DNA of 64,000 nt, from NCBI GenBank assembly GCA_022225965.2, contig JAKJXP020000039.1:349612-413611 (forward strand). The letters run 5' to 3'. Positions 1-11,332 of this stretch are shown one piece after another. This DNA comes from Diatrype stigma (lineage: Eukaryota; Ascomycota; Sordariomycetes; Xylariales; Diatrypaceae). The notes beneath the pieces are model-generated. The model ran no database searches. It was given only the letters and a program-made list of their open reading frames with translations, and had not been told where the DNA came from. The translations under genes were made by a program, and so were the position numbers. Position 1 is the first letter of the stretch. The number at the start of each line of letters is the position of its first letter.

Positions 1-63
1 CGATCTCGATGAGCGCTTCGATTGTGCAACAAGAACTCAGAGAAACTCATGTTCTTCCCACAG

Positions 64-713
64 GGCTACATCGATAGCAGACCGCCTCGACCGAGGCTTT
101 GCCCTTATCCACAAGGAACGTCCGCGGCCCAATGTCGTTGGCCGAATGGTGCTTGTTGGCGATGTCGTCGACAAAGTCGCGATCCTCGTCGACGATATGG
201 CAGACACTTGCGGTACTCTAGCGTAAGTCGGCCAACTGAACCAGAGGGTCATATGAGGGAGTATAATACTGACAATGCCATACAGGAAAGCTGCAGCTAC
301 CGTAAAGGAACATGGGGCCCGAGAAGTCATCGCTATCGTTACACATGGCATCTTGAGTGGTAAGACGACAGTTCTCGGCCTAGGCCTTATGCATGAGAGG
401 ACTGCTTGCTGACCTGTGTGTCTTGTGTAGGGGATGCAATCAACATCCTGAACAACAGCGTGTTGAGCCAGGTCGTCGTCACCAATACGGTTCCTCTTGG
501 CGACAAGGCCAACCGCTGCAAAAAGATCAGGGTCATCGATGTGAGCCCCACGATAGCAGAGGCTATCAGGAGAACACATAATGGAGAGAGCGTCAGGTAA
601 GCTTTGTACCCGTCCTCAGCGTCACTGTCACCGGCGTAGGCTATTCCTACGATATCGAGCTAATCCAATTCCACCCGACTTGTAGCTTCCTCTTCAGCCA
701 TGCCCCGGCTTAA
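64..713 (+). CDS. Ribose-phosphate pyrophosphokinase (PRPP synthetase), C-terminal part
   Basis: Makes 5-phosphoribosyl-1-pyrophosphate from ribose 5-phosphate and ATP for purine, pyrimidine, histidine, tryptophan and NAD synthesis; cytosolic. The gene is cut by the left window edge. Visible exons are 64-222, 286-359, 431-596 and 686-713, joined by GT-AG introns (donors GTAAGT, GTAAGA, GTAAGC). The spliced protein reads ATSIADRL, then the PRPP-binding loop [16 protein letters not shown], then [33 protein letters not shown] and the end SFLFSHAPA. These are the conserved C-terminal blocks of the family. Bases 1-63 look like the end of an intron, with the acceptor at 61-63. Fungi carry several PRS paralogues and the missing N-terminus prevents choosing one. 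It converges on RPS6. Confidence 0.95.
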
Positions 714-1798
714 TCAAATCAGTCGTTATGCTTACGGTGATTCCGGGCGCAGGAGAGTATTTCATTCACGAGCACGAAGGTTCATGATGCGGTGTACATA
801 CATACGAACGAACGAACGAACGAACGGTAACTTGGGAACTAGTGGTAGACGGGGAAGAAGCCATGGCTTCGATCTTGTGCTTTTGGGCGTTTCTCGGGAT
901 TTGGGTGCATACTGGAATGACTTAGGTACACTACACTACACTACAGGCTCTGGCCTTCCCCCTATGATACATAGTCCGTCCTCCCTCGCCGGGATGGCAC
1001 GGGGGCTAAAGCCGTACATACCCCAATTGCGATTCACAGATAGCTAGACTGCTCGCTAGGATAATCCGTCACGTCACTTGCTAGACTGTCTGTTGAGATA
1101 GAAAGAGATAAAATAGGTGTATACATGGCATGGCATGGCAAACCCCCTCTTGCACTCGCCCTGGACATTGTTTTGGAAGACACCCCTTCTCTTCTTGACT
1201 TGACTTGAAAGAAGAGAAGAGGTACTCGATCGTTGGGTGGGCGTGACATATGGGCAAGAGATGGGGGAACTGAAAGAACAGTCAAATGCATATATCGAGA
1301 TCGAATGGCACCATGGGTCCTAGATATCAAATTTAACTACTTACGCAACTAATACAAAAGCTGCATTAAATCGATCTGGCTAATCACCTTCGTCTAACAT
1401 CTCACCTTCTATTGTTCATTGATATATAACATTCGGGATCTCGCCTCAAACGGGTTTCAAGCGTGCTTAGACGTAATAGTAATCAGCAGTGACCAACAAA
1501 CTGTAGTTGGGCAATAGGGATTCACTTGGCACGGTAGACCTTGGTCGGTTATGACCATCATTATCATCATCATAATCAGAAAAACGGATTTTAGGTAATA
1601 AACGAGACCGCAGTCAGAGCAATGTCTCTTCTTGGGAATCTTGATCTCATATTTTTATGCCGAATACATCCGGCCCATTCAGCCGTCATGAGTGATCTAA
1701 CCCTATCGCAATAATGCCATTGCCATTGCCGTTGCCACTGCCATGATCGATTCCCTAATGCAAGTACCAGAAGACACCAAACCAACGCCTGTAAGAAT
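714..1798. other. Convergent intergenic region
   Basis: Shared 3' flank of the PRPP synthetase (+) and RPS6 (-) genes. It holds a short tetranucleotide run (GAAC units, about 805-826) and a stretch of TCATCA/ATCATC near 1555-1575. I see no convincing coding region or RNA gene. Confidence 0.6.
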
Positions 1799-2832
1799 CT
1801 ACTTGCGCAGAGAGCTTGCTCTTCTCTTGCGGGCGTCGGCCTTGAGGGCACGGGCCTCGTGGACGCGCTTGGCCAGGACCTGGGCGTACTCGTTCTGCAT
1901 TCCGAGTCGTTAGTACGCATGTTCATAGGTAGAGCTAGTGTAAGATTTGAATAGGGCTTGTAACGTACCGCCTCGTCCTTGACCTTCTCGGACTGTCGGC
2001 GCTTGAGCGCAATGCGGTGGCGCTTGTGCTGCAGGCGCTGGGGAGTGACCAGTCTCTGGATCTTGGGGGCCTTGGTGTAAGGCTTCTTGCCCTCAGCCTT
2101 GGGCTGGATCTCACGTCGGATGACGTACTTGCGGACCTATATAGCAGGGAGACCCGGTATATTAGTCTTCCATATCTTCCTCGTGTGTATTGTTTTTTTC
2201 TTGCTCAGACTCTACTCGGTGGTGTACATTGCAAGGGATTCTTCTCTCTCATCCCGCAGAAGCAACGACCGAGCAGGTGAGGACGTGTGTTGCAGAACTT
2301 ACATCGTCCTCCTTGCTGAGACTGAAGAAGCGGCGGATCTTGGTGGCACGCTTGGGGCCGAGGCGCTTGGGGTGGACGACGTCGGTCAGGCCGGGGATCT
2401 CGCTCTCGCCCTGCTTGACGATGGACACGGCCAGGACGGACAAGTCGGCACCGACGATGCAGCCGCGGACGGACTTGCGCTTGCGCTCACCGGTTCGGCG
2501 GGCTCGGTAGCAGGAGTGGCCGTCGGAGAGGAGGAGTCGGACACGGGTAGGGTGCATGACACCCTGCTTCATAGGGAAACCCTGCTTGTCGTTTCCACCG
2601 GTGATGCGGAAGATGTAGCCCTTGAACTCGTCGCCGAGGTTGTCGCCGGGCACTTCCTGGCCCATCTAGAGAGAAAGAAGGCGTCAGCATGTCTGCATCC
2701 CGTCGATGCTCCTTCCAATCGCCGGCATGCGGTACGTACGCGCTTCTCCATGAAGTCACGGAGCTTTCGCTCATCTTCGACCTCAATCAGCTTCTGGCTG
2801 CCATTGGCAGGGTATGAAACGTTCAACTTCAT
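1799..2832 (-). CDS. RPS6: 40S ribosomal protein S6 (eS6)
   Basis: Structural protein of the small cytosolic ribosomal subunit and, in other eukaryotes, a target of TOR-pathway S6 kinases through C-terminal serines. Four exons on the minus strand: 2740-2832, 2303-2665, 1969-2136 and 1799-1894, giving 239 residues, the usual fungal length. It begins [18 protein letters not shown] and continues through [34 protein letters not shown] and [18 protein letters not shown] blocks, all typical of eS6. It ends in [10 protein letters not shown], a short RRxSS tail that fits the yeast-like phosphorylation site. Donors are GTACGT, GTAAGT and GTACGT, and all junctions keep frame. It is divergent from CTF8. 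Confidence 0.97.
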
Positions 2833-3322
2833 CTCGGCGGTTGGTTGGCGATGGTCGACCCTGGGTGGTTAGTTTGTCTTGTCGAAGAGAGAGGAAGCCG
2901 AAAATGTGAATAGAGTGAATCGGCACCAAAAGTTTAGGTAGCCACACACACCCGCAGTTGGGAGGGAAAATTGTGCTGGATTTTGCTCGCTAATGGCAAA
3001 TTTTCGGTGCTTTGATAAGAGCGGGCGGGTCCGATAAGGTTGAGGGTCTGAGGGTCTGAGGGTCTGAGGGTCTGAGGGTCTGAAAGCTTGGCAGAGATAG
3101 CACGTACTGCATCTAGGGCCGCGCTCTGTGCACAGACCACATCTGCCTCAGGTAGTGCGCTTGAGTGCATGTACATACACCTGCATGTATGGAATTAACT
3201 GTCTTGGTACCCTAGTGAGCCAACCCCTAATTTATCTTTAGAGCACCGCAGCTTCGCTTTTACGACCCTTGATGATCACCCAGATACCCAAACAGGTATA
3301 AGCACATACTGGAAAGTAGAAA
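2833..3322. promoter_or_regulatory. Divergent promoter region RPS6/CTF8 with 8-bp tandem repeat
   Basis: The 490-bp interval between the start codons of RPS6 (-) and CTF8 (+) must contain both promoters. Five perfect copies of the 8-bp unit GAGGGTCT lie at about 3042-3081. No specific factor site is claimed. Confidence 0.5.
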
Positions 3323-3784
3323 ATGGCTTCTACGGTCAAGCTTTATCCTCAGAAGCTGAATGGCGACCCTGCCACGGACAACCCTCTTCCGCAACTCGTC
3401 CACACACCCACGGGATTGGCGGTTCTAGAACTCCAGGGCACTATCAACCTACCACAGACGGACCCAGAGGAGCAAGGAAGCTCTCCCGAAATTTCTATTG
3501 GCAGGATCTCATTCCCAAACTATCAGCCGGAAACGCAGGACCCCTCTAGTACCTCCTGGATGAAACGAGTGCATTTGTATGTCGGTCAGCACCAGAGACT
3601 TACCGGAGAAGTCAAGAAGCTGCCAAAAGCACTGGCCATAGTTCGGAAGCGTGCCCAGGATGGAGAAGACACCAGTATGGCGGACGAAAGCGCCGAGAGC
3701 ACGAAAGATGACCTCGAGGTAGTCGAGATTGTCAAATACAAACTCGTGTTCTCCAATCGGCCTGAGCCTGTGGGAAGTGGTTGA
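3323..3784 (+). CDS. CTF8: Chromosome transmission fidelity protein 8 (Ctf8)
   Basis: Small subunit of the alternative clamp loader Ctf18-RFC (with Dcc1), which acts on PCNA at replication forks and supports sister-chromatid cohesion. Single exon, 153 residues. The family pattern is clear: LPQLVHTPTGLAVLELQGTI near residues 23-42, then IGRISFPNY, then WMKRVHLYVGQHQRLTGEVK and the closing block EIVKYKLVFSNRPEPV. An acidic insert (EDTSMADESAESTKDD) before the last strand is lineage-specific. The ATG follows an A-rich stretch (AGAAAATGG). It is divergent from RPS6 and upstream of TAF10 on the same strand. Confidence 0.93.
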   Translation: MASTVKLYPQKLNGDPATDNPLPQLVHTPTGLAVLELQGTINLPQTDPEEQGSSPEISIGRISFPNYQPETQDPSSTSWMKRVHLYVGQHQRLTGEVKKLPKALAIVRKRAQDGEDTSMADESAESTKDDLEVVEIVKYKLVFSNRPEPVGSG

Positions 3785-5288
3785 GATATGTAAAGGATGC
3801 TAAGTATCCCTTGGCCTAGACAAGGTCGTTCAGTGCACTTGGACATTGGGGGATTAGAAGGTCCAGCATCTTGAGTTCAAAGGACCATGTGCCCATGCCG
3901 GAGACTAGATTGGCATCGCGCGATCTGCAGAGCAACACACTTTGGAGGTGGATGAACCATGTTCTCACCCAAGTAAGCAGCCCATCGTCAACACTAAGCA
4001 TTTGCCGAATCCTGTCTTTGATGCTACAAGGCCCTTAGGGTACTCTATTGATATTGGAATATAGAGGCTCAGCTCCCACCAAAGTCAAACAATCACCAAT
4101 CACCACCTGCTATCTACTTCAGGCCATCGAACAGACAGAAGACCTAGAGTTTGCTTTGAACAAACCCGGAGCTCAGCTGTTTGATCTAGTGGGAACTCTC
4201 TATGGCGCCGACAAGCTACTTGCGCACGAAGCAAAGCATATTTTCCAGCCCGGCAGCATGGCAAGGGAGAATAATGCAACTTGAAAAAGGGGCATATAGA
4301 GCTCCTAGATTCATAGTCCCTTGGGTGACTCTGGCTCTCAGACGAAGCTGAGGATTACTTGCAATAAGTATAATGGCTCAAGAGCGGCTCTCTTGGTAGA
4401 TGTTCTGTACATAGATACCCAGATAATATACACTTTCATGTTTCGCAACGCGGCTGTTCTCTGTGACGGCCTATATATAATCCAGAGTTTTCTTGGCTAC
4501 TCTCATATGTCTTTTGCACTGTATCTAGCCAAAAAAGCGAGTGAAAACATAGCTAGTTCAAGTAACAAGGACACCTCGCTTTTCTAGAATAACATCGCCG
4601 TACCAGAAAACCCCGTGGCCAAGCCGATCGCGGCCCAAGTCTATCGTGAAGTTCAAGGATTCCCCACGATCCACAACCTTGAGCTAACTGAATACGACCT
4701 AGATAACGATTAGCGATAGCTACCTCTCTACCTACTGTGGGGGAAGTTGCTTCGTGAGCTTAAGGAAGTACCCAGAACGGAAAGGCGGTAAGTAGATTCT
4801 GCCGCTTCCCCAGGCCCACCCCATCCTTGACCTTACCTCTGGGCCAGACTTCCAACTTCCTTTCAACCTTCAACCGCTTCTTGAACCTTCCTCACAAAGA
4901 TTCTGCTCGCTCTACCCTCAATTTTTCGTGAACGATCTCAATCACATCAAATACTGAATCGAGAACACCCGAATTGTTTGAACCCTTCGGATTACTACGT
5001 AGTAGTCGTCAGTCTCGTGCGCAGATATCTGTTCGCGTCGCGTTCTTCGTCTCCGCCGCGCAACATTGAGCAGCTTGAGGCTCAGCGCCAGTAAACAGCA
5101 AATCCCCACTTCCTCCACGGGCGGCAACCGATTAGTTGCAGAACTCCCAAACTTAATCAAATAACTATCCGGGCTTCTTCCCGTGTACAACTCTTCAATT
5201 GTACAAACACGTTATCAAGGCCTTGCCTTTCTATTAATCATCCATCTAAACTATCCGTTCCCCATCATACCCTCTACCAAGTAAAACA
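3785..5288. other. Intergenic region between CTF8 and TAF10
   Basis: Contains the CTF8 3' flank and the TAF10 promoter and 5' leader. Short open frames occur (for example 4048-4284, 78 residues), but they match no family I know and show no splice or start context that supports a gene. The last 500 bases are pyrimidine-rich, as in fungal promoters. Confidence 0.5.
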
Positions 5289-5911
5289 ATGGCGAACGTA
5301 CCCTCCGAGAACGTTGAGCAGGTTCCTACCCTGGATCAGCAGCAGCTCGCCCACGACGATGAGATCCCTGCTCTCGCAGAGTCTAAGATGCCTACGCGCA
5401 AGGACATCTCCTTGAAGGAATTTTTGACCAAGATGGATGACTACGCTCCCATCGTATGTCGCAAACTCTAACTACCTGTGTCATTAGAGCTAGCTCTAAC
5501 TCTGAACAGATTCCGGACGCTGTTATCAACTACTACCTGACAAAGGCCGGCCTACCGCCGCCGCCTTACACCGATCCTCGCCTTGCGCACCTCATCGCCC
5601 TCGCAGTCCAGAAGTTCGTTGCGGACATTGCTGCCGACGCGTACCAATACAGCCGCATCCGTGCGTCAAACACTAATGCCAACAACCCAATGGGCAACCT
5701 GGGTGCGGCAGTCGGCATCCCGATCCCCGGCCAAACCCAGCAGGGTGCGAAGGATCAAGGACGCGGCGGCCCGCTGGGTATCCAACGAGCAGGGTACGGT
5801 GGCGGCGGACAGGGCGGCAGCCAGAACCGGACTGTGCTCACAATGGAAGACCTCGGCATGGCAGTTGGTGAATACGGCGTCAATGTCAAGCGCAGCGAAT
5901 TCTACAGATAA
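5289..5911 (+). CDS. TAF10: TFIID/SAGA subunit TAF10
   Basis: Histone-fold subunit shared by the general transcription factor TFIID and the SAGA coactivator; nuclear. Two exons, 5289-5453 and 5510-5911, joined by a 56-nt intron (GTATGT...CAG), giving 188 residues. The histone fold starts at [14 protein letters not shown] and continues across the junction as [19 protein letters not shown], then [20 protein letters not shown], then [23 protein letters not shown]. This is the TAF10 signature of two fold halves separated by a variable loop, here Gly/Gln-rich (about residues 110-160). It converges on RSM19. Confidence 0.95.
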
Positions 5912-6305
5912 GCCGCGGGCGGCCAAGTTTTCACTGGTGCTTTTTGTACGGGCGGCGGGGGAGTTGGGGCTGAGTCATGGGAATAGGCGTTTAGGAAAGG
6001 GGTGATCTGGGGCGGTCAACTGCCCAGGAAAGATTCACAGCGAGGACTGATTTCATTGCATTTTACATTTATCATAACGGACCTGCACAGCACAAGGTAC
6101 ATAGCTGCTGCGATGTCCATGGACAGCGAATGATACCACTGCATTTTGCTGATTTCATAACTGCTCGTGCGTTTCTACACATGTGATATTGATATAGCCG
6201 TAACCCTTCTTCTTTATGCTTCGTCTATAGAAATGTCTGAAACGCCAGGGTATGTATAATATGTCGTCATCTAGCACTTCTACCCCTTGTCCCAGCTTTT
6301 ATATT
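5912..6305. other. Convergent intergenic region TAF10/RSM19
   Basis: The 3' flanks of both genes. No coding region or RNA gene is seen. Confidence 0.6.
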
Positions 6306-7082
6306 TTACGTCGTCCTAGACCATATGAATGGCTTTCTCGTCCTAGATTGCAGCGAAAGTAGCAGCAAGCAAGCAAGCCAGCAGTTAGTAAGTGATATCT
6401 GACTTAGGTCCTTCCCACCGTCCTCGCTCAATCCACCTCCTCCCATCCATTCCGGTCTCCAGGCGCGAAAGGTGAGAGGCAAAGGCAGAGGCAGAGGCAG
6501 AGGCAGAGGCAGAGACAGGAAGAGAGATAGAGAGGGGAGACGCACGGAGAGAACTCGCCCAGCTTGTGGCCGACCATGTCCTCGGTGATGGTCACCTCGT
6601 TGTAGATGTGGCCGTTGTACACCTGGAACTTGAGGCCGACGAAGTTGGGCAGCACCGTGGCGGCGCGCGCCTGCGTCTTGATCGGGCGCACGCGCTCGCC
6701 GGGCGCGTAGCGGACGAGGGGGAGACTAGAGGTCGCGAGGGGGTTAATCGAGAATCGATCATCGAGATTAAAAACGAAGAGGTATGTATGGATGTTGCAT
6801 GTGGGTGTTCGGAGATTCGGAGAGTCTGCTTCCTCGTTTCGCTCTTGAGTTTACTTACGGGACGATGTGAGGGCCTGATGTGTATTGTATTGTATGTTAG
6901 CGACAGCCACCACGGGACCTTCCTTGGGGATGGTGGGGGATAGGATGGGATAAATGGGATAGGATAAGTTGGCTGGATGGATGGGGGATGGGATAGCTGG
7001 AGGAAGAAGACTAGGATTAAGGCAGGCATTACTGACCCTTCCACACCGATCGGCCTTTCAGGAGACACCGCGTTGGCTGCAT
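6306..7082 (-). CDS. RSM19: Mitochondrial small-subunit ribosomal protein uS19m
   Basis: Component of the mitochondrial small ribosomal subunit. No single open frame carries it; it was assembled from four exons: 7037-7082, 6859-6874 (only 16 nt), 6546-6725 and 6306-6342. All junctions keep frame and total 279 nt, 92 residues, the normal length. The protein starts [16 protein letters not shown], passes [14 protein letters not shown] and [20 protein letters not shown], and ends [20 protein letters not shown] (here [14 protein letters not shown] then [11 protein letters not shown]). Donors are GTCAGT, GTAAGT and GTGCGT; a CTAAC branch site precedes the micro-exon. The third intron holds a GGCAGA hexanucleotide run near 6480-6515. 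Confidence 0.9.
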
Positions 7083-7385
7083 GTTTCTTGCTTTCTTCAA
7101 CGACGATATCGTTGACGACTGACTGACTGAATGGTGATGCGACGGCCGTTCGATTCAATTCAATTGGATATCTTCATGCGCAATTCGAAGACTTGGCCAA
7201 GTACGGGTAGTGCCGATCTAGATGCCAAGCCCCGATGGCTGACTAAACACCTGCAGCTACAAAGCATCGATCACCTGCCGACGGCCCGCGACAATAAATA
7301 TGGCCCCTGGGATGCCCATGGCTGGCCCATGTTACTTCGCAGTTATCACCAATTTCATGATTATTAAAACGAACACTAGGGTCTA
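7083..7385. other. RSM19 upstream region
   Basis: Promoter side of RSM19 up to the first inverted-repeat element. No gene is supported here. Confidence 0.5.
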
Positions 7386-7984
7386 CTCGTCAGGGCTCCA
7401 AACGCCTTCTGACCCACATTTTGCCCGCTTCGCGGATGTAGTCAGGGACAAGCTAAATGTAATGCAAAAGCTAAATGTAAAATTCTTTGCTATTTATAAT
7501 TTATATGCGTTCCTACCTAAAATAAAGGTAGCATTTTATATTGCAATTGCCCGCATTAATGCATAAGGCTATTCTTTATTACCTAGTTACCGCGCAACTT
7601 ATGCAAAGCATTATTTAGCCTCCGTATAACTTGTATAAGTGCTGTAGGTGCTGTAGGTGCTGTAGGTGCTGTAGGTGCTGTAGGTGCTGTAGGTGCTGTA
7701 GGTGCTGTAGGTGCTGTAGGTGCTGTAGGTGCTGTAGGTGCTGTAGGTAGGGAGTGGTGAAAAGTCGTATTGCTTTATTCCATAATTCGACTTATGCGGG
7801 CGGACAATATTAATGTATAAGGCAATATCGGCATAAGGTGGAATACATCAAGTTGCACCTAATTTGTATGGGGAATTATGTAAAGAATTTTACATTTAGC
7901 TTTTACATTACATTTAGCTTGTCCCTGACCCCAATGGCGAAGCCGTTAAATTGTGGGTCAGAAGGCGATTAGAGCCCTGACGAG
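7386..7984. mobile_element. MITE-like element 1 with long inverted termini and TA target duplication
   Basis: A 599-bp element whose ends are imperfect inverted repeats about 105 bp long (7386-7490 against 7872-7984), starting CTCGTCAGGGCTC. It is flanked by TA on both sides (7384-7385 and 7985-7986), the usual target-site duplication of Tc1/mariner-type elements. No transposase frame is present, so it would be non-autonomous. The interior is AT-rich and carries a 12-copy minisatellite. Confidence 0.8.
7639..7746. repeat. 12-copy 9-bp minisatellite
   Basis: Twelve uninterrupted copies of GTGCTGTAG, 108 bp, inside MITE-like element 1. The unit is a multiple of three, but no coding frame uses it. 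Confidence 0.95.
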
Positions 7985-8033
7985 TAATGAAGGAATTGAT
8001 TCATTCCTATTGACTGGCTTTTATATCACACTA

Positions 8034-8307
8034 CGAAGGTAGCGGCCAAAAGTCGGTTAACACAACTACTTCCACTTACAGTACATACAAGCATTGCCAT
8101 GTACAGTATACATAAGACTTCGGGGACTCAGTGCTATGGCATAGCGCTAATACCGCTAAAGCTCTTTGCTTTAGCGGACCTTTCCAGGCACATGATACTG
8201 TGTTACGCGCCAGGTAATTATATAAGCAAAGTATACAGTATATATAAGCCAAAACTACACTAGGGGGGTCTGTCCAGATGTAAACCGACTTTTGGCCGCT
8301 ACCTTCG
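8034..8307. mobile_element. MITE-like element 2 with 25-bp perfect inverted termini
   Basis: A 274-bp element with identical 25-bp terminal inverted repeats (8034-8058 and 8283-8307), starting CGAAGGTAGCGGCC, flanked by TA dinucleotides at 8032-8033 and 8308-8309. There is no coding capacity. It lies only 49 bp beyond the end of element 1 and just past the stop codon of the aminopeptidase gene. Confidence 0.8.
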
Positions 8308-8374
8308 TACCTGGCTCTACTCTACTGAATGCTGCTTTTTAGGACCCCACCCCCACAAAAGTAACGATGTGACC

Positions 8375-11332
8375 TTAGGAAAGGTAGCTGTTAGCAGCCA
8401 GCCATTCCTTGATCACCTTCGCATCTCTGGCGCGGTAGGCGGCCCGTCCACGAACAGCATCCTTGACCTGTTCCAAGGTCCGGCCGAAGCTCGACGTATC
8501 CTTGTCCGCGAAGAACGATTCAATCTCCTCGACGTATTTTGCGTCGGTGAACTTGTTCAAGGTGAGCTTGATGAATCGGTCTAAGATGATCGGGTTGGCC
8601 ATCTTGGCCGTTGCCTGGCCCCAGTTTTCCTGGAAGTATTTCCACAGGAGCGGGCGAGCGACCGGGTTTGATGCTAGGGCGCTACCCAGCGTGTGCATAT
8701 CTCCAGAAGGGACGGATTCCGAGGCCGGTGCCGGCGGCGAGGAGTCGAAGAGGAAGGGTAGTAAACTCTTCGTGATTAGCTCTGGGTCACGAACGTGGCC
8801 TAGGTTGGACAAAGAGACCTCCTTGCCATCGATAGATGAGCCGGTAAACCATTCTTTCTTCAAGGCCTCAACTGCCTTAGCTGGATCCGTCTTAATCGCA
8901 GCACGGAAAGCGACAGTTCTCAGATTGGGGTGCAGCCCGTTCCCATTCGTCCAAGCGTCGAACAATGCCTTCGCTTTCTCGAGAACTCTGTTGTTAAGCA
9001 AACATTAGTAAACAAATAGGACAATAGTTGATTAATTACTACAAAGTAGTTTGGGGGGGGGGTATCATGCGGCTGTATGGTCGACTTACGCAGGGTGGTT
9101 GTTGGCAACAGCGTTCAAAAGCAATCGCTTTCGCAAAAGACCGGCAAGATAGCTCTCATTTTCAGAAAACTCCCAGCCAACCTTTTCTACCGCATTGCCA
9201 ATGAGTTTTAGAGCAAACTTCTCTAGGCCGCTCTTGATAGTTTCATCGTCCCCGTAAATCGACTTAACCAAGCCGAAAGAGTCAAGTGCCTAAGTTGGGT
9301 CCCATGTTAGTATCAATACTTTGACTCTGGATAGATTCTGACCAGCGCAACGGCAAGCGCCGAGCAGCAAGTCTTAGAAGTAGACAAGTAAAAGAGATAA
9401 GGGGTTGTAGGTGCTTACCTGTGCCCAAACAAGGTGGTTGGTCTCCGCACCGAAACCTTCGATGAAAGAAAGCAACGCAGGCGTTGTACCAATTCCCGAA
9501 AATGCCAATTCGGCAGCAGAACCAATAATGGAGATCTTGTCCTCGTTACTCAGTCGGTCGAGTTGGGTTCCAAGCTTCGCTAGGCGAGCTGGAGGGTAGT
9601 TTGTTCGGTAGAAACCCGTAGCATTGCTGTTCAATTTGTAAAACTCGTCATCGATTTCGCGGATTGTTGCCTCTTTATCGGTGAGGGCCAAGCGTTGGAT
9701 GTCTTGTTTTCCAGCCTGGCCCTGCAGAGCAAGCGGTACCCACCACACGGTCTCGTCCTCTTCTGGCTTTACGTCGCCAGTTGACAGATACCGGCTCTGC
9801 TTGATGGAAATTTGTCCAGGCTCTTCCGCTATGGTCAATACCGGGTGGCCGATCTTCTCTATCCAGTTACCCATCAAAGCATTGACATCGGTTCCGGACA
9901 CTTCGGTTAAAGCTTTCCATAGAGACTCTGTCTTTGCATTTCCGTACGCATGAGCTTTGAGGTATACACCCACTCCTTTGAGAAAGACATCCTCGCCGAG
10001 GTGGTTTACGAGCATTCGCAGTGTTGAGCACCCCTTGAGGTAGCTAATGTGATCGAAGATCTGATTCACATCCAGCGCATCTTTCACTGTAACATGGATA
10101 GGATGAGAAGCCCGCATGCCATCGAGTTTGAAGGCCATCTCCATTCCCTCGTTGACAAATTGGGCCCAAACTTCCCAGTCAGGATGGAACTTGTTAACAG
10201 CGTACCAACCTGCCCATGTCGCGAAAGACTCGTTGAGCCACAGCTCGTCCCACCAGTCCATAGTGACAAGGTTTCCGAACCACTGGTGTGCCAACTCATG
10301 AGCCACGACGTATGCTACACGATTTTTATATCTCGCATCAGAAGTTTTCTCATCAAAGAGCACAGCCGTGGTCCGATAGGTGACCAACCCCCAGTTTTCC
10401 ATAGCCCCGTGTGTGAACTCATGGACAGCCAGCAGATCAGACTTGGGCAGTGGATAGTCGATCCCGAAGCTCTCAGAAAATAAATCGATGGTCTTGGGAG
10501 CATGCTCTAGAGCCCAGCGCCCCTGCTCCTTAAGTCCTCGAGTCGTATACACCCGTACTGGGATCTGCTTCCCGTTATACTGGCGGTCGGTGAAAGCTTC
10601 AACATATTCGAAGTCGCCAACGGCCCATGCCAGGAGATAAGTGCTCATCACTGGTGTCCGCTCGAATGACACTAGCTGAAGTCCATCCTTCGTCTTCGAG
10701 GTCTCTTTGACCGGCATATTGGATAAGACAACCTGGTCATCGGGGATTTCAATCTGGAAGTCGAAGGTGGCCTTGAGTCGTGGCTCATCGAAGCAAGGGA
10801 ATGCACGGCGGGCATCGCTAGATTCGAACTGTGTGCTGAACATGTAATGAAAGGTATCATCCCGAGGAACCGAAGCTGCTGCCGTCACAGCGGGCTTGTA
10901 CTTGCTCCGGTAGAAACCGGCCATATCATTGTTCAGGATACCCTGGAACTTGATGACCAGCTTAGCCTCCTTGGAAGTTGGGATCTCCTCCGGGAAGACA
11001 ATCGTTGCACGCTGTTGCTTCCCATCATAGCTGAATGATGTAGATTCCACCGTCCGTGAAGCTACAACTACCTGAGCTTCTAGCAATTTGAGTTCCAGGG
11101 CATTAAGAACGATTTCTTTAGTGGGCTGGTTGACAGAGACATTGATCCTAAGCACCATATAAGTATGCATTCAATACAGCCAGTGCAAGTATACATGGGA
11201 AACAGCAAATATTTGGTTAGATTCTTACGTCACGTTGCCTTGGTAGGTCCACTCCTTGAAATCGAGAGAGGTGATGGAAAGATCATAGTGAGACGGCGTG
11301 ACCGTGGTCGGAAGAATCTCTCTGTCTGCCAT
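8375..11332 (-). CDS. APE2: M1 family zinc aminopeptidase (Ape2/Aap1 type)
   Basis: Removes N-terminal residues from peptides. Four exons, 11229-11332, 9419-11147, 9090-9289 and 8375-8987, give 881 residues, close to yeast Ape2/Aap1. The catalytic core is complete: exopeptidase motif GAMEN at 282-286, zinc site HELAH at 318-322 with the third ligand Glu341 in LWLNESFATW. The C-terminal ERAP1-like helical domain ends KVIKEWLAANSYLS. Introns have donors GTAAGA, GTAAGC and GTAAGT and keep frame. The chosen start (MADREILPTTVTPSHYDL) matches cytosolic family members. However, the frame stays open upstream to an ATG at 11743, giving a basic leader that could target mitochondria. Element 2 lies 67 bp past the stop. 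Confidence 0.94.

Noticed and set aside
4048..4284. 78-residue open frame between CTF8 and TAF10
   Set aside because: No recognised family, ordinary length for random sequence, no supporting splice sites.
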